From the NCBI GenBank assembly GCA_937858365.1, contig CALLYK010000390.1, forward strand, positions 1-32,308: a stretch of 32,308 nt of DNA, read 5' to 3'. The stretch is from an uncultured Isosphaeraceae bacterium (GTDB taxonomy: Bacteria > Planctomycetota > Planctomycetia > Isosphaerales > Isosphaeraceae). A program made the position numbers and the translations under genes. Shown piece after piece: positions 1 to 7,640 of this stretch. The notes beneath the pieces were generated by a model. The model saw only the letters and a list, made by a program, of their open reading frames with translations. It had not been told where the DNA came from and searched no databases. Numbering within the stretch: the first letter of the stretch is position 1; each line of letters begins with the position of its first letter.

Positions 1-1587
1 GACCGGGAAGAGGAGGAAGGAGAGCCGGTCGGCCGGCAGCCGAGGCGGAGCGTAGTGGGCCTTCACATCGGGCGTGTGGCCGCTGTAAACCGACAGGGCA
101 ATCGGCTGATAGCGGTCGAGTCGCCATTTCAATCGTTCGAGTTCCTTACGCGCGATCCTCTCGCGACCGAGGTGGGCCGGCGAGAGGTACCTTTCGCGCT
201 GGGGCCTCTCTCCCTCGACGACCGCGTTGGCTTCAAGCCACTTCGCTTTCGCCTCGGCTTCCGCTTGGGCGAGTCCCGCCAATTCCGCCTCGTAGTGGAC
301 ACGCCGCAGTTCGAGTGATTTCCGCTCCTCGTCGAAGCCACCGCGGTCTTCCACGGGAAGGTACTCGGCTGGCCGATCGGCGATTTGCAGCGTCGCGAAG
401 ACCGCTTGGAGGGCGTAGTAGTCGCGCGTGGGGACCGGGTCGAACTTGTGGTCGTGGCACCGGGCGCATTGCAGGGGCTGCGCGAGGAAGGTTTGACCAA
501 CGGAATCGGTCACGTCGTCGAGGAACCTCTGCCGGGCCACTTTCGGCACTTCCATCCCGGTCAGTTCCCAAGGACCCATCCGTAAGAACCCAACGGCGAT
601 GAGGGCCTCCGGATTGGTCGGGTCGATCTCGTCGCCGGCGAGTTGCTCGCGGACGAAGCGATTGTAAGGTTTGTCGGCGTTGAAGGCGCGGACGACATAA
701 TCGCGATAACGCCAAGCCGGGCCGCGTTCGTAGTCATTGGCGAAGCCCGACGAGTCGGCATAGCGGGCGACGTCGAGCCAATGCTGGGCCATCCGCTCAC
801 CGTAGTGGGGGGAAGCGAGCAGCCGTTCGACGATTGTGGCGAACGCTTGGTCGTCCGATGCGGGGTCGGCGAGGAAATCTGCGATTTCTTGACGCGTGGG
901 TGGCAAGCCGGTCAGGTCGAACGTCACGCGCCGGAGAAGCGCCCGTCGCGAAGCGGGTGGGGCCGGGGCAAGTCCCAAACTCTTCAGATGCAGATCAAGG
1001 AAACCGTCCACGGACGCGGCTGGCGAAAGGTGTGCGGTGACGGGTCGAAATGCCCAAAGATCGGCGACGGCGTAGCGACGATTTGTCCAGTCCGCCGACA
1101 ACCCGCCGCTCGTTTTGACCACGACCATGTTCGCGTTCACGGCTTCCTTGCCGATGAGCACGTTGAGTTCCTTGATGCGATCATCGTCAGGCCAAGGCGC
1201 GCCGGCTGTGATCCAGGTCTTCAACGCGGCGAGTTGGTCGACCGCCAACCTCTCATTCTCTTTGGGAGGCATCGGCGACCAATCTTCCGACGTCCGCGAA
1301 GCGGCCAGCCAGAGGGGGCTTTCGATAGGACTTCCGGCGGTCACCGCGGGCGTTCCGCTGTCGCCGCCCATCATCATCTTGGTCCGGTCTCGCAGGTCGA
1401 GCCCGCCCTTGAGCTTGTCCGGATCTGCACCGTGGCACGCCAGGCACTTGCTTTGCAGAACGGGCAAGACGTGTTCAACGAATTGCCGATCCGACGCGAG
1501 GGCCACGGGGTCCGGCGATTGCGCCGACGCGCCTCGAGCGAAGCAAGCCCAAGCGACCAACGACAAGGCAAGGGTCCGCAAACGCAT
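1..1587 (-). CDS. DUF1549 / planctomycete cytochrome c-type protein, N-terminal part (runs off left edge)
   Basis: The minus-strand frame starting with ATG at 1587 stays open for 529 codons to the window edge, so the gene is partial. Residues 1-22 form a signal peptide ending in ASA. A planctomycete-type cytochrome c domain follows, with heme motif CLACH (C48, C51, H52) and the usual KGGLDLR segment. The DUF1549 region begins near residue 200 (RRVTFDLTGLPPT, HYGERMAQHWLDVARYADS) and holds a second CxxCH-like site, CARCHDHKFDPV (C374, C377, H378). Homologues usually end in a DUF1553 domain, which would lie outside the window. The family is exported and very abundant in planctomycetes. Its substrate is unknown; roles in polysaccharide or other macromolecule oxidation have been suggested. 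A good Shine-Dalgarno (GGAGAGG, 6 nt before ATG) supports the start. FkbM lies upstream on the same strand with a 306-bp gap, so co-transcription is uncertain. Confidence 0.93.
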   Translation of the reverse strand, partial: MRLRTLALSLVAWACFARGASAQSPDPVALASDRQFVEHVLPVLQSKCLACHGADPDKLKGGLDLRDRTKMMMGGDSGTPAVTAGSPIESPLWLAASRTSEDWSPMPPKENERLAVDQLAALKTWITAGAPWPDDDRIKELNVLIGKEAVNANMVVVKTSGGLSADWTNRRYAVADLWAFRPVTAHLSPAASVDGFLDLHLKSLGLAPAPPASRRALLRRVTFDLTGLPPTRQEIADFLADPASDDQAFATIVERLLASPHYGERMAQHWLDVARYADSSGFANDYERGPAWRYRDYVVRAFNADKPYNRFVREQLAGDEIDPTNPEALIAVGFLRMGPWELTGMEVPKVARQRFLDDVTDSVGQTFLAQPLQCARCHDHKFDPVPTRDYYALQAVFATLQIADRPAEYLPVEDRGGFDEERKSLELRRVHYEAELAGLAQAEAEAKAKWLEANAVVEGERPQRERYLSPAHLGRERIARKELERLKWRLDRYQPIALSVYSGHTPDVKAHYAPPRLPADRLSFLLFPV

Positions 1588-1893
1588 GATCGGCCTCTCC
1601 ATCCGGACGACCAAGGTCAGCCGCCGTGTAGGCTACTCAAGTTTGGTCCCTCGGAACATGGTCGCGACCCCGCCGTCGGTTGCGATGCCTCGATCAAATC
1701 AGCGACTGACTTGGTTCCGCCTCGCTCAGTGTATCCTGAGTGCGGGCCCGGACCAACGGGTGTCGCGCGGGAGCGATTGGATCGTTCAATTCGAAGACAA
1801 CCTGAGGAATGTTTCTCACCAAGAGAGGCGGCGCGACCTCCGTAAGCACATTGAATTCGGAAATGTAAAAAAATCTCTTTCTTTGTCATGTCT
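1588..1893. other. Intergenic region between DUF1549 gene and FkbM gene
   Basis: This 306-bp stretch has no convincing coding frame; the short frames across it lack family features. Just downstream of the FkbM stop, the minus strand has a small stem (TCATG-AAGA-CATGA) overlapping the stop codon, then a purine-rich stretch and a run of T (plus-strand A run at 1867-1873). It could be a weak terminator, but the stem has only 5 bp. Part of the region presumably holds the promoter of the DUF1549 gene; no clear -35/-10 boxes were found. Confidence 0.4.
1594..1600 (-). promoter_or_regulatory. Ribosome binding site of the DUF1549 gene
   Basis: The minus strand reads GGAGAGG, then six bases (ccgatc), then ATG at 1587-1585. 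This fixes the start in front of the signal peptide. Confidence 0.6.
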
Positions 1894-2715
1894 TCATGAT
1901 TCAGCCTTGCGTCGGCAAATCGTCAATCCGCCATTCTGAGTGGTCTCAAAACCGTGGCCGCGAATTGCCGCGTGGAAGACCTCCGTGGCCATCCCGAAGC
2001 GGCTGTCATCGTGGAGTTCAATCGCGATCGCATCGACCCGATCCAGCCAGTCCGTCTTTTCGCGGAAGACGACGACCTCCGCCCCTTCGATGTCGATCTT
2101 CAGCAACGAGATCCGGTCAAACCCCGACGAGGCCAAGAGGGAAGGAATACTCAGTCCTTGGAAGTCGGGCTCTTGATCAGCTTCGCAAGGCACGACTTGG
2201 AGCGACCACTCGCGACCGTCTCGATATGGGTCACGTGAGGACCTCAGCGGGACGTTGTGCGACCAGACCCCGGCACGTACGGCTTCCGCTCGTTCCCCAT
2301 ACGCGCGCAAATTGCGCTGGAGCATGGCGAAGTTCCCCGGGTCCGGTTCGATGGCGAGCACTCGACACGAAGGGAAATGCGACAGAAAGAAGGCGGACGA
2401 GAAGCCGACGTTTGCACCGCAATCGATCACCAAGCGGACATCTTGCAGGTCACGGAGGGGACCGTATTCGAGGCGGATGAAGATCTGTCGGAAGACGTCG
2501 AGATCGGAAGAGCCCATACGGAAAGACAGGGGGTGTTTCGCGTGCCGCGGGTTCAGAGAATAGGTCGCGCCCCGGGACCCCAGGCGCCTCCGGACCTCGA
2601 AAAGAAGGCCGCCCCAGAGGCCAAGTTCATCGATCACTTGCATCGATCCCCGACGGGTCTTCTCCAACCACCGACGCAGATCTTGAGGTAAGCGCCTCTT
2701 CAGCCAAGACAACAC
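1894..2715 (-). CDS. FkbM family methyltransferase
   Basis: This 273-residue protein has the features of the FkbM family of SAM-dependent methyltransferases, which often O-methylate sugars or small molecules. Motif I is VIDCGANVGFSSAFFL (from residue 96), followed by the acidic SAM ribose-binding E123 in AIEPDPGNF. The family signature LLKIDIEGAE is at 204-213 and AIELHD at 231-236. No signal peptide or membrane segment is seen, so it should be cytoplasmic. The start is GTG at 2715, with a strong AAAGGAGG only 4 nt upstream. TTG at 2712 would have a more usual 7-nt spacing, so the true start may be one codon later. No glycosyltransferase or polysaccharide cluster is visible nearby, so the substrate cannot be inferred. 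Confidence 0.9.
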   Translation of the reverse strand: MLSWLKRRLPQDLRRWLEKTRRGSMQVIDELGLWGGLLFEVRRRLGSRGATYSLNPRHAKHPLSFRMGSSDLDVFRQIFIRLEYGPLRDLQDVRLVIDCGANVGFSSAFFLSHFPSCRVLAIEPDPGNFAMLQRNLRAYGERAEAVRAGVWSHNVPLRSSRDPYRDGREWSLQVVPCEADQEPDFQGLSIPSLLASSGFDRISLLKIDIEGAEVVVFREKTDWLDRVDAIAIELHDDSRFGMATEVFHAAIRGHGFETTQNGGLTICRRKAES

Positions 2716-2719
2716 AAGG

Positions 2720-2727
2720 CCTCCTTT
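2720..2727 (-). promoter_or_regulatory. Strong Shine-Dalgarno of the FkbM gene
   Basis: The minus strand reads AAAGGAGG followed by CCTT and GTG (2715-2713), then TTG. The spacing is 4 nt to GTG and 7 nt to TTG, so this site leaves the choice between the two adjacent start codons open. Confidence 0.6.
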
Positions 2728-2809
2728 ATGGCTTTGAGTTGGCCCAAAGGACCCAAGGGCCTAATGGCCATTGCCTCCATCGTCGGACTCGACCTCGGCA
2801 AGTTCAAGA

Positions 2810-2837
2810 GCGATCCCCGCAGGGATCGCCCTGCGGG
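2810..2837. repeat. Two overlapping, mutually exclusive perfect hairpins
   Basis: Hairpin A pairs GCGATCCC (2810-2817) with GGGATCGC (2822-2829) around loop CGCA. Hairpin B pairs CCCGCAGGG (2816-2824) with CCCTGCGGG (2829-2837) around loop ATCG. They share bases, so only one can form at a time. The element lies in the divergent intergenic region, about 155 nt before the PPC gene start and 95 nt upstream of the FkbM start. It could be a REP-like extragenic repeat or a transcript switch. A separate 10-bp perfect palindrome, AATGGCCATT, lies at 2763-2772. Confidence 0.6.
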
Positions 2838-2990
2838 CGTTCCCGATGACACTCAATCGCGAACGCTTGACAATCCGCCGCGCGGCGTGCGACCGTACAC
2901 GTCTGCCTTCATTCCCTCCCCACTCTCCTCGCTTCGGCTCGGTTCGATCCGGATGAAATCGGATCGTCGTTCGACCTGGGGGCCCTCGCC

Positions 2991-5369
2991 ATGTTTCGCA
3001 AGCTGGCCGTCCTCCTTTCGGCGCTCGCGTTCACCACGGTCTCAGCCGCCTTGCTCGCCGAGGTCCCGCAGATCAACGGCCTGGGCTCGGCGGGCCTGCA
3101 ACGTGGGGTCGCCAACAACCTGACCATCAGCGGCGCTAACCTGAAGGGACACACGCGCGTCATCTCCCCCTTCGCACTCACCGCCGAGTACGACGAGACA
3201 GATGCCGGTAACCTCAAGGTCAAGCTCACGCCCGCCGCCGACACACCCGTCGGTGTTTATCCCCTGCGCGTCCGCACGGACGACGGCCTCTCGAACCCCC
3301 TTCTCGTCGCCGTCGGCCAGGTGCCCGAGGTCGTCGAAGTCGAAGAAAACACCACGTTCGACAAGGCCCAGGTCATCCCGCCCTTGTGCGCGGTCAGCGG
3401 CCAGTGCCCAGGGAACGATGTCGATTACTTCAAGTTCCCCGGCAAGAAGGGCCTGAAGATCGTGATCGACGCCCAATGCGCGCGCCTCGGTTCGGGCCTC
3501 GACCCGCAAGTGCGCCTGACCACCGCCGGCCGCGCCTTCGTGGCCTCGGCCGACGACACCGCAGGCCTGCAAACCGACGCCCGCCTCTTCGCCGTCTTGC
3601 CCGAAGACGGTGATTATGTGATTGAAATCTCCGACTCGAAATATCAAGGGAACAACAAGCCGTTCTATCACTTGCTCGTTGGGCCGATACCGACCGCCGA
3701 GGAGGTCTTCCCGCCTGGCGGACAGCGCGGTCACGTGATCGCCGCGCGTCTGAGCGGGGGCAACTTGTTGGTGGCCGCCACGCAAACGGCCAAGCTCGAT
3801 GCTCTGCCGGGCACCGACGTCGTCCATCCCCGCTTCTCCGGCCGGATCTTCGCCGGCCCAGGGCCCGAGGCGAACCTGGACGTGGAACTACCAGCTCCCC
3901 TCGTCGTGGGCGACCTACCCGAGATCGTTGAGCCCCCCGAACCGCCCGCCGACAGCAAGGACAAAGACGCCCCGATTCTGGTCGGGACCCCGATCGTCAT
4001 CAACGGCCGGCTCGACCATCCCAACGAGAGCGATCGCTATGTCGTGAGCGTCAGCCCTGGTCAGAAGCTGCGCGTGACCTTGCGAGCCGCCGAGATCGGC
4101 TCGGCCCTCGACCCTCAAATCCAGGTCCTCGGGCCCAACAACGCGGTGATCGTCTCGGCCGATGATTCGCCCTTGCCGATCTACCCCAACGTGCGCAAGA
4201 AGGCCGCCGCCAAGAAGGCGGAGTTCCAGTCCCCCGACGCGACCGTTGAAGTGACCGTGCCCGCCGGGGCCAACGAGATCACCGTCGTCGTGCGCGACCT
4301 GGAGGGACGCGGCGGCGTCGGCTACACTTATCGGCTCGCCATCGTCCCTTCGTCGCCGTCTTATGAACTTTGGCTTGATGAGTCGGAGATCAACCTCGCC
4401 AAGGGGTCTTCGATCAATGTGTATGTGACCGCCGATCGCGCCGGGTACAACGGGCCAATCACGCTGAGCGTGACCAACCCACCGGCCGGTCTGACCGTTC
4501 GTGGAGCCACGATTCCCGAGGGTCAAGCGGTCGGCCTCGTGACCCTCGCTGCCGCGGACGACGCCAACTTCGACATCGCCGACCTCAAGGTCCAGGGAGA
4601 AGGCAAGGGCCCGGAAGGCCCCATCGTGCGGACCGCCCGCAAGGCCTTGGTCTTCGGCACGCAATTGACGCCGCCAGGGAAGGTCGCCGTCCAAGCGGCC
4701 TTGCCCACGGCGCTCGTCGGCCCGGCGCCGATCGCCTTGAACGCCCCCGCCGAGCCGGTCGAAATCGCCCACGGAGGCGAGGCGAACGTGCCCGTGAAAG
4801 TGAAGCGAGGGGAAGGGGCCGATGCCGGCCTGGGGCTGGCACCTCTCACGGCGCTGCCCAAGGGGGTCACGATCGCCGAGGCGAAGGTGGCCGACAAGGC
4901 CGACGAAGGGAAGGCCGCCTTCAAGGCCGACGCCGACGCGCCCCTCGGTCCGCTCGTGGTCGGTCTGGAGGCGAAAGGGAAAGTTGCCGGCAAAGACAGG
5001 ACCTACGACGTTCCCTGGATCACGCTGCAAGTGGTGCGACCAATCACGGTGGAAATGGTCACGCCTTCCCTCGCGGTCCAGCCGGGGGCCACGGTTGAAC
5101 TCAAGGGAAAGATCGTCCGCAAAGGGGGCTTCAAGGACCCGGTGACGATCAAGGTCGACGGCCTGCCCAAGGGGCTCAAGGCCGACCCGGTGACCCTGGA
5201 AGGGGAGGCCGTCGAGTTCGCCCTCAAGGTCGTCGCCGAGGCCGACGCCGCCGATGCCAAGGCCGACGCCAAAGTCGCACCCGCTTTCCAAATCAACAAG
5301 AAAGACTACGCCACACCGCCGACCGCAGTCTCCGTGCAGGTCGAGAAGAAGTCGGCCCCCCCTCAATGA
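2991..5369 (+). CDS. Exported PPC-domain protein (planctomycete type)
   Basis: This 792-residue protein starts with a signal peptide (about residues 1-23, MFRKLAVLLSALAFTTVSA). An IPT/Ig-like beta domain (about 25-105, GANLKGHTRV) follows. Two pre-peptidase C-terminal (PPC) domains follow: one around 135-230 (NDVDYFKFPGKKGLKIVIDA, LPEDGDYVIEISD) and one around 335-460 (INGRLDHPNESDRYVV). The second half is a series of Ig-like beta modules (AGYNGPITLSV, RKGGFKDPVTIKV) ending in an Ala/Lys/Asp-rich tail. No peptidase or other catalytic domain is present, so it is probably a periplasmic or surface binding protein. It overlaps the next gene by an ATGA, indicating translational coupling with the cytochrome-WD40 protein. 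In planctomycetes this pair often travels with DUF1549/DUF1553 proteins; such a gene lies nearby on the opposite strand. The site before the ATG is G-rich but not a clear Shine-Dalgarno. Confidence 0.9.
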   Translation: MFRKLAVLLSALAFTTVSAALLAEVPQINGLGSAGLQRGVANNLTISGANLKGHTRVISPFALTAEYDETDAGNLKVKLTPAADTPVGVYPLRVRTDDGLSNPLLVAVGQVPEVVEVEENTTFDKAQVIPPLCAVSGQCPGNDVDYFKFPGKKGLKIVIDAQCARLGSGLDPQVRLTTAGRAFVASADDTAGLQTDARLFAVLPEDGDYVIEISDSKYQGNNKPFYHLLVGPIPTAEEVFPPGGQRGHVIAARLSGGNLLVAATQTAKLDALPGTDVVHPRFSGRIFAGPGPEANLDVELPAPLVVGDLPEIVEPPEPPADSKDKDAPILVGTPIVINGRLDHPNESDRYVVSVSPGQKLRVTLRAAEIGSALDPQIQVLGPNNAVIVSADDSPLPIYPNVRKKAAAKKAEFQSPDATVEVTVPAGANEITVVVRDLEGRGGVGYTYRLAIVPSSPSYELWLDESEINLAKGSSINVYVTADRAGYNGPITLSVTNPPAGLTVRGATIPEGQAVGLVTLAAADDANFDIADLKVQGEGKGPEGPIVRTARKALVFGTQLTPPGKVAVQAALPTALVGPAPIALNAPAEPVEIAHGGEANVPVKVKRGEGADAGLGLAPLTALPKGVTIAEAKVADKADEGKAAFKADADAPLGPLVVGLEAKGKVAGKDRTYDVPWITLQVVRPITVEMVTPSLAVQPGATVELKGKIVRKGGFKDPVTIKVDGLPKGLKADPVTLEGEAVEFALKVVAEADAADAKADAKVAPAFQINKKDYATPPTAVSVQVEKKSAPPQ

Positions 5370-5371
5370 GC

Positions 5372-5378
5372 AGAAGGG
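5372..5378 (+). promoter_or_regulatory. Ribosome binding site deciding the start of the cytochrome-WD40 gene
   Basis: AGAAGGG ends 8 nt before the ATG at 5387. That ATG gives a clean signal peptide (MLRQTLVILALAV). The earlier ATG at 5366 would add MSRRDHT, would contain this site within its own coding sequence, and has no obvious site of its own. Confidence 0.55.
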
Positions 5379-5386
5379 ACCACACG

Positions 5387-6784
5387 ATGCTTCGTCAAAC
5401 GCTCGTCATCCTGGCGTTGGCCGTCTCGTCCATACCACTCGCCGCTCGGGCCGACGACCCGCCCGCGCCCACCCCGGCGGCCGGCACGGTCAGTTTCATG
5501 AAGGACGTGGCCCCCATCCTCGTCCAGAACTGCATTGCCTGTCATAACCCGAAAAAGAATGAAAGCAAGTATGTGATGACCACGTTCGTCCAGCTGGCCA
5601 AAGGGGGCCAACAGGGCGAGGGGATGACGCTCGAACCGGGCGACCCGGACTCCAGCTACTTCGTCGAACTGCTCCGACCCGACGGCGCGCCCCGGATGCC
5701 CTGGAAGCTCGACCCGCTGCCCGCCCAGCAAATCGCCCTCATTGAGACATGGGTCAAGGAAGGAGCCAAATATGATGGGAAAGACCCGGGCGAAGACTGG
5801 GTCACGCTACTGAACAAGACCCGCGTCGTGACCGTGCCCGAGACCTATCCCGCCCCCATGCCCATCACGGCCCTTGCCTTCACCCCTGATGGCTCTTCCG
5901 TGGTCTCGTCGGGTTATCATGAGATCAATGTTTGGAAGCGGGAAGGAAGCGAGCCGCCCCGCCGGGTGCGCGGACCGCGTGAGCGGACCTACGATGTGGT
6001 CTTCAGTCCGAACGGCCAGTGGCTGGGGGTGGCGAGCGGCGACCCCGGCCAGTTCGGCAAGGCGACCCTCTTCAAGACGACACCCAACGGCGAGGCCAAC
6101 GAACCGCGCGAACTGGTCGAATCGGCCGACGTCGTCTTCGCGGTGGCATTCAGTCCCGACAGCAAGAAGGTGGCCGTGGGCGGGGCCGATCGAGCGATCC
6201 GCGTCTTCGAGGTCGAGACGGCCAAGCTCTTGCTTACGATCGAGGACCACGCCGATTGGGTGCTCGACCTGGCCTTCAGCCCCGATGGCACCAAGCTCGC
6301 GAGCGCCGGTCGCGACAAGACGAGCAAGGTCTTCGATGTCGAGAAGAAGGAGAGCCTGGTGACCTTCCCCGGCCATGCGGAGACCGTTTACGCAGTGGCC
6401 TGGTCGCCCGACGGCAAGACGATCGCGACGGCCGGCGGCGACAACCAAATTCGCCTCTGGGACCCCGCGAATGAGGCGAAGCAGACCCGAGCGATCGGCG
6501 GTTTCGGCGGTGCCGTCTTCCGGGTCTTCTACCATCCCGAGGGGAAGCAGCTCATCGCCTGCTCGGCCGACAAGTCGGTCCGGACGATCGACGCGAGCAA
6601 CGGAAACGTGATCAAGAAGATGGACGGCCACCAGGACTGGGTCTATAGCGTGTCCCTCTCGCCCGACGGGAAGACGTTGGCCTCGGGATCATGGGACGGA
6701 GAAGTCCGGCTCTGGGACGCGGCCGAAGGAAAACCCCTGGGGACGATCCTGGCCGCGCCCGGCCTGAAGGTCGCGGGCAAGTAG
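5387..6784 (+). CDS. Planctomycete cytochrome c / WD40-repeat beta-propeller protein
   Basis: This is a protein of about 465 residues from the preferred ATG at 5387 (472 from 5366). Residues 1-21 are a signal peptide ending in ARA. A cytochrome c-like domain follows (SFMKDVAPILVQNCIACH; C49, C52, H53), with the usual GDPDSSYFVELLRPDG and an R-M-P-W segment. Residues about 158-460 form a propeller of roughly seven WD40 blades, with recurring SPDGK/SPDSK turns and blade ends such as IRLWD and VRLWD. The fusion suggests an exported heme protein with a protein-interaction scaffold. It is coupled to the PPC gene upstream through an ATGA overlap, so the two products are probably made in balanced amounts. 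The family is well known in planctomycetes; its reaction is not established. Confidence 0.92.
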   Translation: MLRQTLVILALAVSSIPLAARADDPPAPTPAAGTVSFMKDVAPILVQNCIACHNPKKNESKYVMTTFVQLAKGGQQGEGMTLEPGDPDSSYFVELLRPDGAPRMPWKLDPLPAQQIALIETWVKEGAKYDGKDPGEDWVTLLNKTRVVTVPETYPAPMPITALAFTPDGSSVVSSGYHEINVWKREGSEPPRRVRGPRERTYDVVFSPNGQWLGVASGDPGQFGKATLFKTTPNGEANEPRELVESADVVFAVAFSPDSKKVAVGGADRAIRVFEVETAKLLLTIEDHADWVLDLAFSPDGTKLASAGRDKTSKVFDVEKKESLVTFPGHAETVYAVAWSPDGKTIATAGGDNQIRLWDPANEAKQTRAIGGFGGAVFRVFYHPEGKQLIACSADKSVRTIDASNGNVIKKMDGHQDWVYSVSLSPDGKTLASGSWDGEVRLWDAAEGKPLGTILAAPGLKVAGK

Positions 6785-7640
6785 GCCGATCGCTTTATCC
6801 GCTTCCTCGAACGAGCTTGGCACTGCGGTCATCGCGGTCGATGTGCCGCAAGAGATCGTGCGGATGGCGGGCCTTTGGGCCGACGCCACGCGGCTTCGTC
6901 GGGTCAACCGAGCAGTTGCTCCCGGCCAGCGTGGGGAACGATGTGAAATTCGAGCGGATTGGGGATCGACGAGCTTATCATTGGACCGAAGGCGAGGAAA
7001 TCCAGGAGGCCCCCGCGCCTCTTTCGCCTAACGCCTTCCGGACGGTCCTGGCGAGTCTCCTCGCGCGATGCGACCAGGGGTCTCATGGGCCCGTCTCTCC
7101 TTACAGCGGCGAGAGTGACTTCTTCTTGGGACCATCTGAAGTCCTTCGGCAAATTCACGAACACGACCCAGGTCGAAGAACCAGTGCTGTGGACTCGACC
7201 GTTGCCGAGGCCGAACACCCTCAGGAATGGGCCAGGAATCACTTTCCAATTCCAAGCGGGCTTGAGGGTGGCCCGGGTAGTTCCATAAGAGTATGACTTT
7301 GCCGAACATGAACTTTATATTCTTGTATAATTTCACAAATAATTTTAAAATATTGTGTGAAATTTTATTATATATTAGAAACAAAAAATATTTTATTTTA
7401 CAAATAAATAACATATAAAAATTAAACAATCGTATAATTTTCAAAGATCTAAGAAGCAGGCTTTGATCTTTCGCCGCCCAAGTGGGGCCAACGTGGGCCC
7501 CAGCGTCGCGTCGGGCAGCCGGGAGGGCGGGTCTGGTGTCGGGTCGTCCTCTGAAAGATCTCGGGAGGATGCCAGCCGCTTGAAATCCTCGCCCCTCTCG
7601 GCGAACCTGGCGCTTATCACCGGACCGAGAGGGACGAGTC
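6785..7640. other. 856-bp gene-free region with an AT-rich island
   Basis: From 6785 to about 7290 the sequence is GC-rich but no frame on either strand shows a recognisable domain, so it may be decayed coding sequence or spacer. From about 7290 to 7450 composition switches abruptly to mostly A and T, unlike anything else in the window. From about 7450 to 7640 it returns to GC-rich and leads to the ThuA gene. The island includes a near-palindrome at 7329-7364. No tRNA, integrase or transposase remnant was identified. Confidence 0.55.
7329..7364. repeat. AT-rich near-palindrome
   Basis: Arms AATTTCACA (7329-7337) and TGTGAAATT (7356-7364) are perfect inverted repeats. Pairing continues through most of the 18-nt centre; 15 of 18 symmetric positions are complementary. 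It lies in the AT-rich island. It could be an extended protein-binding site or the remains of a mobile element end. Confidence 0.5.

Noticed and set aside
643-1845. Plus-strand open frame of 400 codons
   Set aside because: It lies opposite the DUF1549 gene, which has two CxxCH motifs, a signal peptide and a ribosome site; the plus translation has no domain.
3915-5366. Minus-strand open frame of 483 codons
   Set aside because: It is a shadow of the PPC-domain protein; composition is Gly/Asp/Arg-biased and there are no motifs.
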